A stretch of DNA of 64,000 nt from Streptomyces sp. NBC_00190 (GTDB lineage: Bacteria > Actinomycetota > Actinomycetes > Streptomycetales > Streptomycetaceae): assembly GCF_036203305.1 (NCBI RefSeq), contig NZ_CP108131.1, positions 806,001 to 870,000 of the forward strand. The letters run 5' to 3'. This document shows positions 28,002 through 36,275 of this stretch, piece by piece (within the stretch, counting starts at the first letter, position 1; each line of letters opens with the position of its first letter). Made by a program: the position numbers and the translations under genes. The notes beneath the pieces are model-generated. The model had not been told where the DNA came from. It saw only the letters and a list, made by a program, of their open reading frames with translations, and did not search any database.

Positions 28002-28835
28002 TCACTTGTCGAGTGGCCGGCGCATTTCGGTGCGGACCTTCAGTGTGGTGCGCGCGACGCTTTCCAGGTCGACGGACTGCGGTGTCTGACGGACGATCTC
28101 GGGCGTGATCACTGCCACCCAGGCCGCGGTGTTCGCGTCGCCCCAGGCGCACATGGGCATCGTGGACTTCACGCCTTCATCGGTCACGACCAGGACCTGG
28201 CAGCGTACGGCCATCTCCGCACCGGCAGGGCGGACGTCCTTGGCCGCCACGGCGGTGGCGACGCCCTCCTCTTTGGTGGCCCCGGAGAGGAGCCCGTCCC
28301 GGGAGACACCGGTGTCCTTGAACTGGCCGTACAACCCGGTGACCGTCAGCGTCGTCCCGGCTGCAGAGGCGCCCGCGTACTGGGCGATCACGGGCTGGGA
28401 GTTGCGCGCGCCCCGGGCCTCGCGCGCCCGCTCCGAAGCCGCTTCCTCCTTCGCCTCCGCCGACTCGTCCGACTGCAGTTCGTACTGGCCGTCCAGCAGT
28501 GTCTTCGGGACCGACAGCTTGTACTCGGCAGCGGGAAAGGACGCCGAGCCGGATGCGCCTGCGAGGCTCCTGGCTCCTGCTCCGATCACTCCGAGGGCGA
28601 CCAGACCGGCGGCGACGATGCCCACCACGAGACCGGTGCGGTTGCGGCGGGGCGGGGGCATCACCGGGTACGGAGCCGGGTACGGGGCCGCGTGCGGGTG
28701 CGGATACTGCGGCGGGTGAGCATAGGCGCCGGGCGTTCCCGGGACCGGCCCGTACGGCTGCTGCTGAGACGGGAATTGCTGCCCGCCCCCCTGCGGAGGG
28801 AAGGGCGGTCCGTAGGGCGGCTGGGGCGTGGTCAT
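28002..28835 (-). CDS. Pro-rich single-pass membrane protein
   Basis: 277 residues. The first 70 are Pro/Tyr/Gln-rich (Q-P-P-Y-G-P-P-F-P-P) and cytosolic. One membrane helix (G-L-V-V-G-I-V-A-A-G-L-V-A-L-G-V-I) is followed by an extracellular domain of about 165 residues with two Cys near the end. Start ATG 28835. The layout is common in Streptomyces proteins of unknown role. It ends 36 bp before the glycosyltransferase start, so the two may be co-transcribed. The 182 bp upstream carry an AT-richer stretch. Confidence 0.75.
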   Translation of the reverse strand: MTTPQPPYGPPFPPQGGGQQFPSQQQPYGPVPGTPGAYAHPPQYPHPHAAPYPAPYPVMPPPRRNRTGLVVGIVAAGLVALGVIGAGARSLAGASGSASFPAAEYKLSVPKTLLDGQYELQSDESAEAKEEAASERAREARGARNSQPVIAQYAGASAAGTTLTVTGLYGQFKDTGVSRDGLLSGATKEEGVATAVAAKDVRPAGAEMAVRCQVLVVTDEGVKSTMPMCAWGDANTAAWVAVITPEIVRQTPQSVDLESVARTTLKVRTEMRRPLDK

Positions 28836-29017
28836 GACAGGCAAGTTATCAGTTCCGGACCATGTGGCCGAATCCGGTGGCAGGGATGCCCGGCGAAGAT
28901 ACGTTCCTTGAGAGTTATTCAGCACAGTGACGGAATCAATCCACTCGATCGAGCGAAATACATACGCCTTTCACTCCGGATAGCCTGGGCGCACAGCCTG
29001 ACATCGAGGGGAAATCA

Positions 29018-29488
29018 ATGCGCGCACGAAGGGCAGCCCTGCGTGGGGCCGCCGCAATGTCCCTGCTCACGGCCACGGTTCTGCTGCAGGCGAGCCCGAG
29101 CCAGGCGGCCGACCAGCCGACGCGGTCGATTCAGAACCGCGGGAATTACATGTGCATGGACCTCAAGTCCTACGACGAACACACCGCCGTGACGATGTAC
29201 CGCTGCACCGACCATCTGAGCGCCAAATGGAATTGGAACTCCGACGGAACAATTCAGAACGTCGGCGGAAGCCTCTGCATGGACCTTGAGTCCTACGCGG
29301 AATTCACGGCGGTCACCACGTACCGGTGCAGCGACCATCCCAGCGCGCGGTGGAGCTACCGGCCCGACGGCACGATCCAGAATCTCGGCAGCGGCCTGTG
29401 CATGGACCTCACTTCGTACGACGAACACACCCCGGTGACCATGTACCGCTGCACCAACCACGTCAGCGCCAGCTGGGCCCGCGGCTAG
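29018..29488 (+). CDS. Secreted beta-trefoil (ricin-type) protein with three near-identical repeats
   Basis: 156 residues; ATG 29018 after GAGGGG. A signal peptide (about 31 residues, ending S-Q-A-A-D) precedes three units of about 40 residues. Each reads I-Q-N-x-G-x-x-x-C-M-D-L, then S-Y, then T-x-V-T-x-Y-R-C, then S-A-x-W. Each unit carries two Cys. Q-x-W-like closings and three-fold repetition define a ricin-type carbohydrate-binding beta-trefoil. No catalytic domain is attached, so it would be a free secreted lectin-like protein. Confidence 0.85.
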   Translation: MRARRAALRGAAAMSLLTATVLLQASPSQAADQPTRSIQNRGNYMCMDLKSYDEHTAVTMYRCTDHLSAKWNWNSDGTIQNVGGSLCMDLESYAEFTAVTTYRCSDHPSARWSYRPDGTIQNLGSGLCMDLTSYDEHTPVTMYRCTNHVSASWARG

Positions 29489-29511
29489 GCTCGGGCGCAC
29501 CTGCGGCAACG

Positions 29512-29547
29512 GTGTGCCGCGGCTCCCGGGCGGGAGCCGCGGCACAC
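29512..29547. terminator. Strong bidirectional terminator
   Basis: Arms of 17 bp (29512-29528 and 29531-29547; GTGTGCCGCGGCTCCCG and its exact complement) are separated by two bases. It lies between the convergent beta-trefoil and membrane protein genes. Confidence 0.85.
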
Positions 29548-29550
29548 AGG

Positions 29551-30075
29551 TCAGGCCCAGGGCTGGACGGCCGCCGCACAGACTGCCCACAGGGGCAGGA
29601 CCAGCAGCACGACGAACCCGTCGTTCAGGGCGCGCGAGTACCAGCGCCTGCCGCGTTCCGTCAGCAGCCCCCGGCGCAGCACCGAGCGGGCGATCGCGTG
29701 GGCCGTCTCACGGGAGACGCAGAGCGCGGCGGGGAACGCCGCGACCGTGACGGTGAGATAGCCGAACAGTTCCGTACGGGGCGGCAACAGCCCGCCCACG
29801 AGCACGAGCGCACAGATGACGAACCAGGTGCTCGCCCGGAACCCGAGCATCGACATGGCCTCCACCCACCGGGGCTCGGACCTCTGACCGATCCGCCCGG
29901 CGGGCGCGGCCGCGGTCGCGCGCATGATCTCCTCGGTCTCGTCGAGCTCCCGCCCGGCCTCCGCGCGGTCGCCCCGCGCCGACGCCAAGAGGACCACGAA
30001 GGTGATCGTGCGGTCGGCCCGCCGGAAGGTGCTTTTCGACGACGGGACCGCACGCTTCGACCGCTCCGAAGGCAT
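29551..30075 (-). CDS. Integral membrane protein of unknown function (174 aa)
   Basis: ATG 30075 has AGGAG 6 bases upstream. The first 70 residues are basic and cytosolic, with an E-L-D-E-T-E-E-I-M-R helix. Three hydrophobic stretches follow: W-F-V-I-C-A-L-V-L-V, L-F-G-Y-L-T-V-T-V-A-A-F, and F-V-V-L-L-V-L-P-L-W-A-V. No family recognised. Divergent from the gene at 30250. Confidence 0.65.
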   Translation of the reverse strand: MPSERSKRAVPSSKSTFRRADRTITFVVLLASARGDRAEAGRELDETEEIMRATAAAPAGRIGQRSEPRWVEAMSMLGFRASTWFVICALVLVGGLLPPRTELFGYLTVTVAAFPAALCVSRETAHAIARSVLRRGLLTERGRRWYSRALNDGFVVLLVLPLWAVCAAAVQPWA

Positions 30076-30249
30076 GCCCGCTCCTCTCGATGTCCGGCCT
30101 CCGCGGCCGCGGACCTGAACTGTGCCGCGCCGCGCTGCGCGGTCGCGGGCCGAGCGGGCCCCCATGGGAGGAATCCTGGCCCAGGCAAAATGGGCGGCCC
30201 AGGTCATGTGCAGGGGGCACGGGGCCGGAGGACTTCACGGGGTGCGTCG

Positions 30250-30780
30250 GTGGAACTCGGTTCAGTGGTCATCGCGATGGCAGGCGTCGCGGGAACCCTC
30301 GGAGGAGCGCTGCTCACCCAGCGCGGCCTCGAACGCGCGAAGCGCCGGGAGATAGAGCTGGTACGTGGCCATGAAGAGATCCGCGAGAGCCGTTCGCTGC
30401 GCCGCGCCTGCTACGTGGAGCTCAACCGCGACGCCCGGCAGTTCACCACCGCACTCAACCGACACCTGCACGTCCTCAGGGAACGCGGCGCGGAGGAATC
30501 CGACAGTCAGGCACTCGAAGAGGCGAAGAACGCCCACCGCGATCGGTACTCCGAAGCGCAGATGACCGCTTCCGACGACGTGCTCATCCGGGCGAGCGTC
30601 GTCAACCAGGCGTTGAACAAGGTCTACGGCGAGGTCAAACGCCTCGAACGCGGTGCCCCCGGACCCGGCGAGACGATCGAGACCGCGGCCCGTGCCCAGC
30701 ACGAGGTCTGGGACATGCTCCGGGCCATGAGAACCGCCATGCGTCACGACCTCGGTCTGTCACCGTCGAACGACGACTGA
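30250..30780 (+). CDS. Membrane-anchored helical protein of unknown function (176 aa)
   Basis: GTG 30250 begins a single N-terminal membrane helix (V-V-I-A-M-A-G-V-A-G-T-L-G-G-A-L-L) followed by a basic stretch and about 140 residues of charged helix, including R-G-A-E-E-S-D-S-Q-A-L-E-E-A-K. This is the layout of an anchored coiled coil facing the cytosol. Its 3' end overlaps the tail of the broken phosphotransferase on the other strand by 37 bp. Function unknown. Confidence 0.6.
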   Translation: MELGSVVIAMAGVAGTLGGALLTQRGLERAKRREIELVRGHEEIRESRSLRRACYVELNRDARQFTTALNRHLHVLRERGAEESDSQALEEAKNAHRDRYSEAQMTASDDVLIRASVVNQALNKVYGEVKRLERGAPGPGETIETAARAQHEVWDMLRAMRTAMRHDLGLSPSNDD

Positions 30781-31504
30781 GAGGCGGCGGTCGGACCCGT
30801 GAGCAGCGTCGCCAGGTGGCCGGTGAATTTGGTGACCCAGTCCAGTCCCGACCCGCTGCGGGCGACACGGAATCCGTGCCGGCGGCCCCAGAACGACGCC
30901 TGGACGGCATGGAACTGGGCCCACCGCAGGGCGCGTTCGCGATCGAGTTCCGCGGCCTCGACGAAGACGTCCAACGTGCGGTGGACGGCCTTGCGCAGGT
31001 CGTCCGCTTCGAGGAGTGCCAACGCGCGACGTGAGCAGGGTGCCGCCGTCGTAAGCGGGATCCCCCACGTAGCCCTTGGGGTCGACGGCCAGCCAGGGCT
31101 CGCAGTCGGCGCGCAGGATGTTCCTGGCGTGGAGGTCGCCGTGGATGAGGGTGTCCGGCTGGACGCGGCCCAGCTCGCGGACGGTCGCGCCCTCTCCAGC
31201 AGCATTGCGAAGCGTTCGTCGTCACGCTCGTGCAGCAGCCCGGCTCCGCGCCCGCCCCACGCCGCGAACGCGTCCGGGTCGTGGACGTTGCCGGGGTGCG
31301 GAAAGGACACCTTCAGTACGGCGGCCCCTCGCCTCGCCGCAGCACCGGGACGATGACGCCGACACCCCCGTGCATGACCTCGCCGTCCGGCACGCATCCC
31401 CAGCGTCCCAGCAACTCGTCTACGATCCCCGGCAGTTCGGCGAGCCACGCCGCGCCGGCCTCCCCTTCGCGCTCGACGGTGCTCCGCGTGAAGGCCTCCG
31501 GCAT
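30744..31504 (-). pseudogene. Aminoglycoside phosphotransferase (APH(6)-like), frameshifted and internally deleted
   Basis: The N-terminal part from ATG 31504 (M-P-E-A-F-T-R-S, then G-G-V-G-V-I-V-P-V-L) stops early at TGA 31313. In the next frame A-A-V-L-K-V-S-F-P-H-P-G-N continues to L-L-E-R-A. In a third frame comes the kinase core L-I-H-G-D-L-H-A-R-N-I-L with W-L-A-V-D-P-K-G-Y-V-G-D-P. Then the second frame resumes with R-A-L-A-L-L-E-A-D-D-L-R. Three lesions explain this: a lost base in the C-run 31325-31328, a deletion near 31186-31192 removing about 40-50 expected codons, and a lost CG pair near 31023-31030. The gene cannot make a working enzyme. It starts 18 bp after the HAD phosphatase gene. 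Confidence 0.88.
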
Positions 31505-31522
31505 TGCGATCGTCCAGGCACC

Positions 31523-32218
31523 CTACGCGCCCCTGCCGCCACCGGCTCGGCCGGACGACTGCCCAGGGTGGACGCCGGACGTGAAGGCGAGGATGTCGCG
31601 GACCGCTTCGCGCAGGCTGCCGAAGTGACGGTGCACACCGTCCACGGCCACGGGCGCGTTGACCCCCCACACGGTCATCCCCGCACGGAGCCCGGACCGC
31701 ACCCCGGAAGGAGCGTCCTCGATGACGAGACAGTCCTCCGGTTCGGCGCCGAGTCGCGCGGCGGCGTGGAGATACGGCACCGGCGACGGCTTGCCTTCCT
31801 CCACGGCGGCCGCGTCCACGAGGACCTCCGGGAGCGGCAGGCCGGTCCGGGCGAAGCGGCCGCGCACCCGGTGCTCGTAGTTCGACGTCACCAGCGCCCA
31901 ACGGCCGGGCGGCAGATCGGCCAGCAGCTCCGCGGCGCCGTCGAAGGCCGCGTAGACACCGGACCGGACGTCCTCGTCCTCCAGCTCGTGCAGTGCGGCC
32001 AGACACTCCCGCGGGTCCCGGTCCGCGGCGACCTGCGCGAACGTCTCCACCGGCCGGGTCCGCAGTGCCACCCGGTACACCTCGTCGGGGTCGAGCCCGT
32101 ATCGCTCCGCCCACGTCCGCCAGACCCGGCGCTGGTTGTCGACGGCATCGATCAACGTGCCGTCGACGTCGAAGAGGACATACTTCACGGCCCCCGGCCG
32201 TGTCGGTTCACCAGTCAT
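31523..32218 (-). CDS. HAD-superfamily (subfamily IA) phosphatase
   Basis: 231 residues from ATG 32218. Motif I F-D-V-D-G-T-L at 15-21 carries both catalytic Asp, motif II is L-V-T-S-N, motif III Lys lies in E-E-G-K-P-S-P, and motif IV is C-L-V-I-E-D-A-P-S-G-V. A helical cap sits between motifs I and II. The E-D-A-x-x-G-V end is typical of small sugar-phosphate or glycerol-phosphate phosphatases. It was probably co-transcribed with the now broken phosphotransferase downstream. Confidence 0.88.
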   Translation of the reverse strand: MTGEPTRPGAVKYVLFDVDGTLIDAVDNQRRVWRTWAERYGLDPDEVYRVALRTRPVETFAQVAADRDPRECLAALHELEDEDVRSGVYAAFDGAAELLADLPPGRWALVTSNYEHRVRGRFARTGLPLPEVLVDAAAVEEGKPSPVPYLHAAARLGAEPEDCLVIEDAPSGVRSGLRAGMTVWGVNAPVAVDGVHRHFGSLREAVRDILAFTSGVHPGQSSGRAGGGRGA

Positions 32219-32365
32219 GTCTTGATCATGTCAGCAGGCGGCAGGCGCGCCATCGGGCGGACCCGACGGACGTCCCTGCTGGCGGGCTTGGGCCGACTGG
32301 CTGACATGCCCTGACCTGCCGTGCAGAATCAAGGGAATCGCGGGAGTTGACGTCGGGGGGCGCTG

Positions 32366-33895
32366 ATGGGTCGGGCACTGCGTGTGGGAATACCCGTGAT
32401 TCTGGCGGGTCTGGCACTGTGGTACGCCTCGTACTACACCACGATCATGGTCTGGGAGCTGCGGAAGATCGTGTCCTGGCTTGCCGTGCCGCTGCTCTTC
32501 GCCGCGCTGGTCACAACGGTGTGGCAGGCGGTGAAGCAGCTGCGGCGACGCAAGGGGCAGGACTCGGGCGGGTCGGACGCGGCCGCGACCGTCGGATGTC
32601 TGGGCGCCGTCGTCGGGCTGTGCCTTGCCGTCGCCTGGCTGGTCTACGGCGCGTACCTGCAGGACCGCGCGTACATGGACGACGTGCGGATCGTGTCCGA
32701 GCCGGTGCCCGAGCTGGCCGCCCGGGCGCCGTACGTGGTCGGCAAGGCGCAGGCCGCTCCGCACCTGGGCGACGTGACCGGCGAGATCTCGGACATCACC
32801 TACCTGCCCGACTCCGACAAGTTCGCCACTCTGGTCGAACGGCGCGGCTGGCTGGCCGGTTACGAAGTCGGCCTCGTGCAGGACATCCCGCTCGGCGGCA
32901 ACAGCCGCAACCAGCAGCGCTGCGCGTTCGACGTGGGGGTGGCGGACGCGCGGATCGGGGGCTGGTTCGACCACAACCTGGGCCGGAAGATCTCGGCCGA
33001 GAAGCGCTGGGTCCGGTTCGAGGCCGATGACGCCTACGTGACCTGCTCGGGCGACGCACCGATCGTGGTCGTGCCCCTCAAGCACCAGACCGGGATCCTG
33101 GTGGTGACCGAACGGCCCGCGGGACTCGCGCTCTACGACGGGCGGACCGGGAAGCTCACGATCACCACCGACACGACCGCGGTACCCGGCCCGTCCTATC
33201 CGCTGAGCATCGCGGCCCGTCAGCGGGAGGCGACCGCCGCGGTCGGCAGCTTCACCGACTGGTGGTTCGAGCGCAGCGGCTGGGACGCCTCCGAGGACGG
33301 CGCCAATGCCGGCAACGAGTCGGAGTTCACCCTGCAGTACCGCGACGGGTCCGGGAGCAGCGCGTACGTCACCCCGCTCACGCCGCAGGGGGAGGCCAGC
33401 TCGGTCGTGGCCGTGTCGACGGTGCCGACCCGGCATCGGGGCGGCGGGCTCGCCCCGCTGACCGTCCACCGGCTCGATCCGACGTGGTCGTCACCGAAGG
33501 CGCTCGTCGCACTGATCAAGGCCGAGTACCGGGACGTCTGCTGCTACAACGACGACATGGTGTTCGAGGTCGTTCCCACCGGCGGCAGCACCTGGACGGC
33601 CACCATCGGCAGCGAGCAGAACATCCGGTACCGGGTGGAGGGCAGGGGCCAGGTCGCGGGCCGCGAGCCGACCTGCCTGAAGGCGGCTGACGGAGCGCTC
33701 ATCCGGTGTGCGTACGCGGCCCCCGGATCGCCGGAGGAGCAGGAGACCAAACGCCAGGAGGAGCAGAAGAAGAAGGGCGAGACCGGGAAGGCCCCCGGGG
33801 ACGTCGGCGACCTCGGCGCCTACAGCGCCGCGGAACTGGCCGAACTGCAACGCCGCGTGTCCGAGGAGGTCGGCCGTCGGCTGAAGGGCGGGTAG
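32366..33895 (+). CDS. Membrane protein with large extracytoplasmic domain (509 aa)
   Basis: ATG 32366 behind GGGGGG. Three hydrophobic helices lie in the first 100 residues (V-I-L-A-G-L-A-L-W-Y, V-P-L-L-F-A-A-L-V, and V-V-G-L-C-L-A-V-A-W-L-V). A beta-rich domain of about 370 residues with paired Cys (for example D-V-C-C-Y-N-D-D) follows, then a Lys/Glu/Gln-rich charged tail. No enzyme motif seen. It stands alone with 218 bp of featureless sequence downstream. Confidence 0.7.
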   Translation: MGRALRVGIPVILAGLALWYASYYTTIMVWELRKIVSWLAVPLLFAALVTTVWQAVKQLRRRKGQDSGGSDAAATVGCLGAVVGLCLAVAWLVYGAYLQDRAYMDDVRIVSEPVPELAARAPYVVGKAQAAPHLGDVTGEISDITYLPDSDKFATLVERRGWLAGYEVGLVQDIPLGGNSRNQQRCAFDVGVADARIGGWFDHNLGRKISAEKRWVRFEADDAYVTCSGDAPIVVVPLKHQTGILVVTERPAGLALYDGRTGKLTITTDTTAVPGPSYPLSIAARQREATAAVGSFTDWWFERSGWDASEDGANAGNESEFTLQYRDGSGSSAYVTPLTPQGEASSVVAVSTVPTRHRGGGLAPLTVHRLDPTWSSPKALVALIKAEYRDVCCYNDDMVFEVVPTGGSTWTATIGSEQNIRYRVEGRGQVAGREPTCLKAADGALIRCAYAAPGSPEEQETKRQEEQKKKGETGKAPGDVGDLGAYSAAELAELQRRVSEEVGRRLKGG

Positions 33896-34113
33896 TTCTT
33901 CAGCCGGCCGCGGACCTCACGATGCGGAGCCGCTGCACGTGGCGGGCGTAGGCGGCGTGGCGGCTCGGATGCACGTCGCTCCGGGCGGCCCGGCCCCCGC
34001 GCCCGGCTCCCGGCGGAACCCGCCCGGAAAAACATGTCGCCCGTCGATCGCACGGACTCTACTTAGCGGTAACTTGCTCGTGGCCCAGAAGAGTCGGCGG
34101 AGGGAGCAGGCGC

Positions 34114-34959
34114 GTGGCAGACCACGACCTGTCCGGATTCACACAGAGCACGTTCACCCACGACGGAGCCACCCGCCAGGTGCTGAGCCGGGGCACGGGG
34201 CCCGCGGTGATCATCATGGCGGAGATACCGGGCATCACCCCCAAGGTCATCGAGTTCGCCGAACGCGTGGCCGCGACCGGCTGCACTGCCGTCCTCCCCG
34301 TGCTCTTCGGTACGCCCGGCCGTGACGCGGATCCCGCCTTCCGCGGCTGGCCCGGCTTCGGCCGCACCATGGCGTCGTCGCTCTGGCAGGTGTGCGTGAG
34401 CCGCGAGTTCACGCTGCTCGCCACGGGACGGAGTTCGGGTGTCGTGCGGTGGCTGCGCGCCCTGGCCGCCGCCGAGCACGAACGCTGCGGCGGCCCCGGC
34501 GTCGGCGCCGTCGGGATGTGCCTGACCGGTGGATTCGCCCTGGCCATGGCGACGGACGAACACCTCGTCGCCCCGGTGCTGTCCCAACCGTCGCTACCGC
34601 TGGCCTGCACCAAGAGCCGCGCGGGCACCATCGACATCAGCCCCGGGGACCTCGCCGTCGTCCGCCGGCGCTGCGAGCGCGAGGGGCTCCAGGTGCTGGG
34701 GCTGCGCTTCCGGGGGGACCGCCTGGTACCCGGGGACCGGTTCGCGTACCTGCGGCGCGAGCTGGGCGACGCGTTCGTCGCCGTCGAGCTGGACGACAGC
34801 GCCGCGAACCCCGACAGCGCTCTTCCGCCGCACTCCGTCCTGACGGAACATCTCGTCGACGAACCCGGCCAGCCCACGCGGCAGGCGCTGGACACGGTCC
34901 TCGACCTGTTCCGCACCCGGCTGCTCGGCGAGGAGGAGCGGCCCGGCACGACCGCCTGA
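34114..34959 (+). CDS. Dienelactone hydrolase family protein
   Basis: 281 residues; GTG 34114 after GGAGGGAGCAGG. The alpha/beta hydrolase fold is visible from V-I-I-M-A-E-I-P-G-I and the nucleophile elbow G-M-C-L-T-G-G, where Cys replaces the common Ser as in true dienelactone hydrolases. Candidate acid and base are the Asp in R-F-R-G-D-R-L-V and the His in L-P-P-H-S-V-L-T. Such enzymes open lactones in aromatic degradation or detoxify xenobiotics. No catabolic genes are adjacent. Confidence 0.83.
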   Translation: MADHDLSGFTQSTFTHDGATRQVLSRGTGPAVIIMAEIPGITPKVIEFAERVAATGCTAVLPVLFGTPGRDADPAFRGWPGFGRTMASSLWQVCVSREFTLLATGRSSGVVRWLRALAAAEHERCGGPGVGAVGMCLTGGFALAMATDEHLVAPVLSQPSLPLACTKSRAGTIDISPGDLAVVRRRCEREGLQVLGLRFRGDRLVPGDRFAYLRRELGDAFVAVELDDSAANPDSALPPHSVLTEHLVDEPGQPTRQALDTVLDLFRTRLLGEEERPGTTA

Positions 34960-35115
34960 CCCACACACGCGACCGCACGGCGCGGGCCCGCCGTCACCGG
35001 GGGGGGGACTGCCCGGCCATCAGCCGCCGTACGAGGTCTTCGTCGACCGGGTGCGGACCGGATGCATCCGTCCAGTGCTCATGGGCCGCAAGGCGGGCCT
35101 CAGGCCGCCTTCGGC

Positions 35116-35688
35116 TCAGCGTGGCCGCAGCCCGTCGAAGACGACCTCGAAGACGCGCTCCCGGGGCCCCGGATCCGCTCCGAGCTGTTCCATCGCCCTG
35201 CCGGTGCCGGCCAGGAGGGCGATGAACTCCGGCAGGCCCAGCTCCGGGCGGACCGCGCCCGCCTGTTGCGCGCCGGTCAGCAGATCGGCGAGCCGAGCCT
35301 GGATCTCCATGGTCGGCTCCTGGAGGGACGCGTGCACGTCCACCCCGGCCGCGGCAAGGTGCTGGGCGAACTCGCTCTTGCCCTCGGACTGTTCCACCAC
35401 CAGGCGGAAACAGGCGAAGAAGGCCTCGGCGGGCCCGGTCTCGGCGGCCAGCTTCGCGGTCCGGGCTGCCATTGACTCCAGCCTGCGGACCATCACCGCC
35501 TCCAGCAGCGCCTCTTTGGTCGGGAAGTGCCTGAAGAGCGTGCCCACTCCGACCCCGGCGATCCGGGCGATCTCCTCGGTCGGCACGCCGACGCCGCGGG
35601 TGGTGAACACTTCCGTGGCGGTGTCCAGCAGCCTGGCCCGGTTGCGTGCCGCATCCGCCCGCAGCGGGCGCTCCTGAGCGCCACCCAT
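35116..35688 (-). CDS. TetR-family transcriptional repressor
   Basis: 190 residues. The helix-turn-helix spans about 25-60 (T-E-E-I-A-R-I-A-G-V-G-V-G-T-L-F-R-H-F-P-T-K), followed by a nine-helix ligand-binding part. Start ATG 35688; upstream in-frame codons enter the operator region. It is divergent from the SnoaL-like gene at 35810, and two copies of a 16-bp partial palindrome lie between them (35737-35779), so it probably represses both itself and that gene. Confidence 0.9.
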   Translation of the reverse strand: MGGAQERPLRADAARNRARLLDTATEVFTTRGVGVPTEEIARIAGVGVGTLFRHFPTKEALLEAVMVRRLESMAARTAKLAAETGPAEAFFACFRLVVEQSEGKSEFAQHLAAAGVDVHASLQEPTMEIQARLADLLTGAQQAGAVRPELGLPEFIALLAGTGRAMEQLGADPGPRERVFEVVFDGLRPR

Positions 35689-35736
35689 CTCTCTCCCACC
35701 TTTCGACTTCGACGACAGAACCACCCTCTGGACAAC

Positions 35737-35779
35737 CGGAGTCTCCAGTCCGTATCGTGAAAACGGAGTCGCCAGTCCG
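35737..35779. promoter_or_regulatory. Two operator copies for the TetR regulator
   Basis: CGGAGTCTCCAGTCCG (35737-35752) and CGGAGTCGCCAGTCCG (35764-35779) differ at one base and start 27 bp apart. Each is an imperfect palindrome with CGGA...TCCG ends. Their position between divergent tetR and SnoaL genes is what a TetR operator would have. Confidence 0.7.
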
Positions 35780-35809
35780 ATTGTAGCTGTGGATCCCTGG
35801 AGGTTGGTC

Positions 35810-36250
35810 ATGTCTGAAACGCTGTCACCGCGCGAGGTCTTCCAGAAACTGATCGAGGGCATCGGCGCCGGACGGTTCACCGAGCTGGCCGAGCTGTACG
35901 CCGAGGACGCCGTGGTGGAGACCGTCTTCGAGCCGGTCGGGCCACGCCGCTTCGAGGGGCGGGCCGTGCTCAAGGAGCGGTTCGCTCACGTCTCCGCAAG
36001 TTCACCGGTGACCCTGACCCCGGCGAACGTGGTCGTGCGGGAAACCGACGACGCAGAGGTGGTCGTCGCCGAGTTCGACTACCAGGTGCACCACCGGGTG
36101 ACCGGCCGGACCTTCGAGGCCGCCAACATCCAGGTGCTGCGGGTCCGCGACGGCCTGATCGTCAGCAGCCGGGACTACCACGACCACCTCGCCCTCATCC
36201 TGGCCGGCGGCAACCTGCCCCAGCTGGTGGCGGCGCTGGAAGGCAAGTAG
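35810..36250 (+). CDS. SnoaL-like (NTF2 fold) protein
   Basis: 146 residues; ATG 35810 with GGAGG 6 bases upstream. It has the cone-shaped NTF2-like pattern: an N-terminal helix F-Q-K-L-I-E-G-I-G, L-Y-A-E-D-A-V-V-E, G-R-A-V-L-K-E-R-F, the strand D-Y-Q-V-H-H-R-V, and the closing D-Y-H-D-H-L-A-L. This fold serves as isomerase, cyclase or ketosteroid-binding protein. Control by the adjacent TetR suggests response to a small hydrophobic compound (inference). Confidence 0.82.
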   Translation: MSETLSPREVFQKLIEGIGAGRFTELAELYAEDAVVETVFEPVGPRRFEGRAVLKERFAHVSASSPVTLTPANVVVRETDDAEVVVAEFDYQVHHRVTGRTFEAANIQVLRVRDGLIVSSRDYHDHLALILAGGNLPQLVAALEGK

Positions 36251-36275
36251 CACGCGTACCGGTCCGCACGGTCGG

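Noticed and set aside
32219..32365. Possible small gene between the HAD phosphatase and the 509-aa membrane protein
   Set aside because: No frame has both a ribosome site and plausible composition; the region is taken as divergent promoter.
35000..35010. Run of about nine G residues
   Set aside because: Lies between convergent genes with no start nearby; a phase-variable role is not supported.
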